Below, in pieces: positions 36,871 through 36,875 of a DNA stretch of 36,875 bases; the stretch's first letter is position 1, and each line of letters opens with the position of its first letter. Below the pieces are notes generated by a model. The model was not told the origin of the DNA. It was given only the letters and a program-made list of their open reading frames with translations, and searched no databases. Source of the DNA: a virus; IMG/VR virus record IMGVR_UViG_3300036045_000039, positions 1 to 36,875 of that record; one strand, written 5' to 3'. Made by a program: the position numbers and the translations under genes.

Positions 36871-36875
36871 GGGGG

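Noticed and set aside
1-36875. Circular genome or terminal repeats
   Set aside because: The first and last bases share no visible repeat, and the reading frames at the two ends do not join.
1-36875. Prophage integration functions
   Set aside because: No integrase, repressor or attachment site is visible, so a prophage state is not claimed.

Overview
The window is most of a tailed double-stranded DNA bacteriophage genome (or a prophage segment) of siphovirus type. It carries terminase, portal, HK97-like capsid, head-tail joining proteins, a tail tube protein, a frameshifted tail chaperone, a tape measure protein, hub and fibre proteins, and a lysis cassette. DNA is GC-rich (roughly 60%), genes are densely packed with many ATGA/GTGA stop-start overlaps, and ribosome binding sites are of GGAGG type. 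I see no integrase, repressor, tRNA, CRISPR array, terminal repeat or attachment site, so lytic versus temperate is undecided. The host cannot be named; the GC content, the LamG-plus-repeat protein and the SH3b endolysin look like phages of Chloroflexota-like bacteria, but that is a weak impression.

Layout. (1) 1-3181, plus strand: small early-type genes, mostly unknown, with an ASCH-domain protein and a family-X-like DNA polymerase/nucleotidyltransferase. (2) 3182-4208: a mostly non-coding stretch around one 100-residue gene (3644-3946). Both flanks are dense in helices and each ends in a large terminator-like hairpin; they are candidate structured RNAs, and the second contains a three-codon minigene with a perfect Shine-Dalgarno site. 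(3) 4209-8021: a structural module placed before the terminase, including a LamG protein with about 16 tandem 18-20-residue repeats, closed by a strong terminator at 8053-8079. (4) 8103-14485: promoter candidate, unknown protein, ParB-methyltransferase fusion, terminase small and large subunits, portal, and a MuF-like head protein. (5) 14457-14666, minus: a small antisense gene with its own promoter candidate. (6) 14803-20556: scaffold, decoration protein, major capsid, connectors, tail tube, and tail chaperones with a programmed -1 frameshift. A strong intrinsic terminator follows at 20543-20577. (7) 20597-21100, minus: an antisense two-helix membrane protein. (8) 21152-29450: tape measure, tail-tip proteins and fibre, with several AT-richer blocks that look mosaic. 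(9) 29519-32500: lysis cassette (membrane-anchored coiled coil, two-helix membrane protein, TIM-barrel/SH3b hydrolase). (10) 32497-36875, minus: a convergent cassette of small accessory genes, including an XF1762-like protein, a zinc-ribbon protein, an internally deleted Dam methylase and an HTH regulator.

The parts most likely to be new are the two structured RNA candidates at 3182-4140, whose terminal hairpins have complementary loops, and a repeated leader element. That element is a hairpin followed by an ATTGGAGAC-type Shine-Dalgarno box, found before genes on both strands and reminiscent of the SAS/ESAS elements of cluster K mycobacteriophages. The -1 frameshift signal at 20251-20286 is unusually complete.
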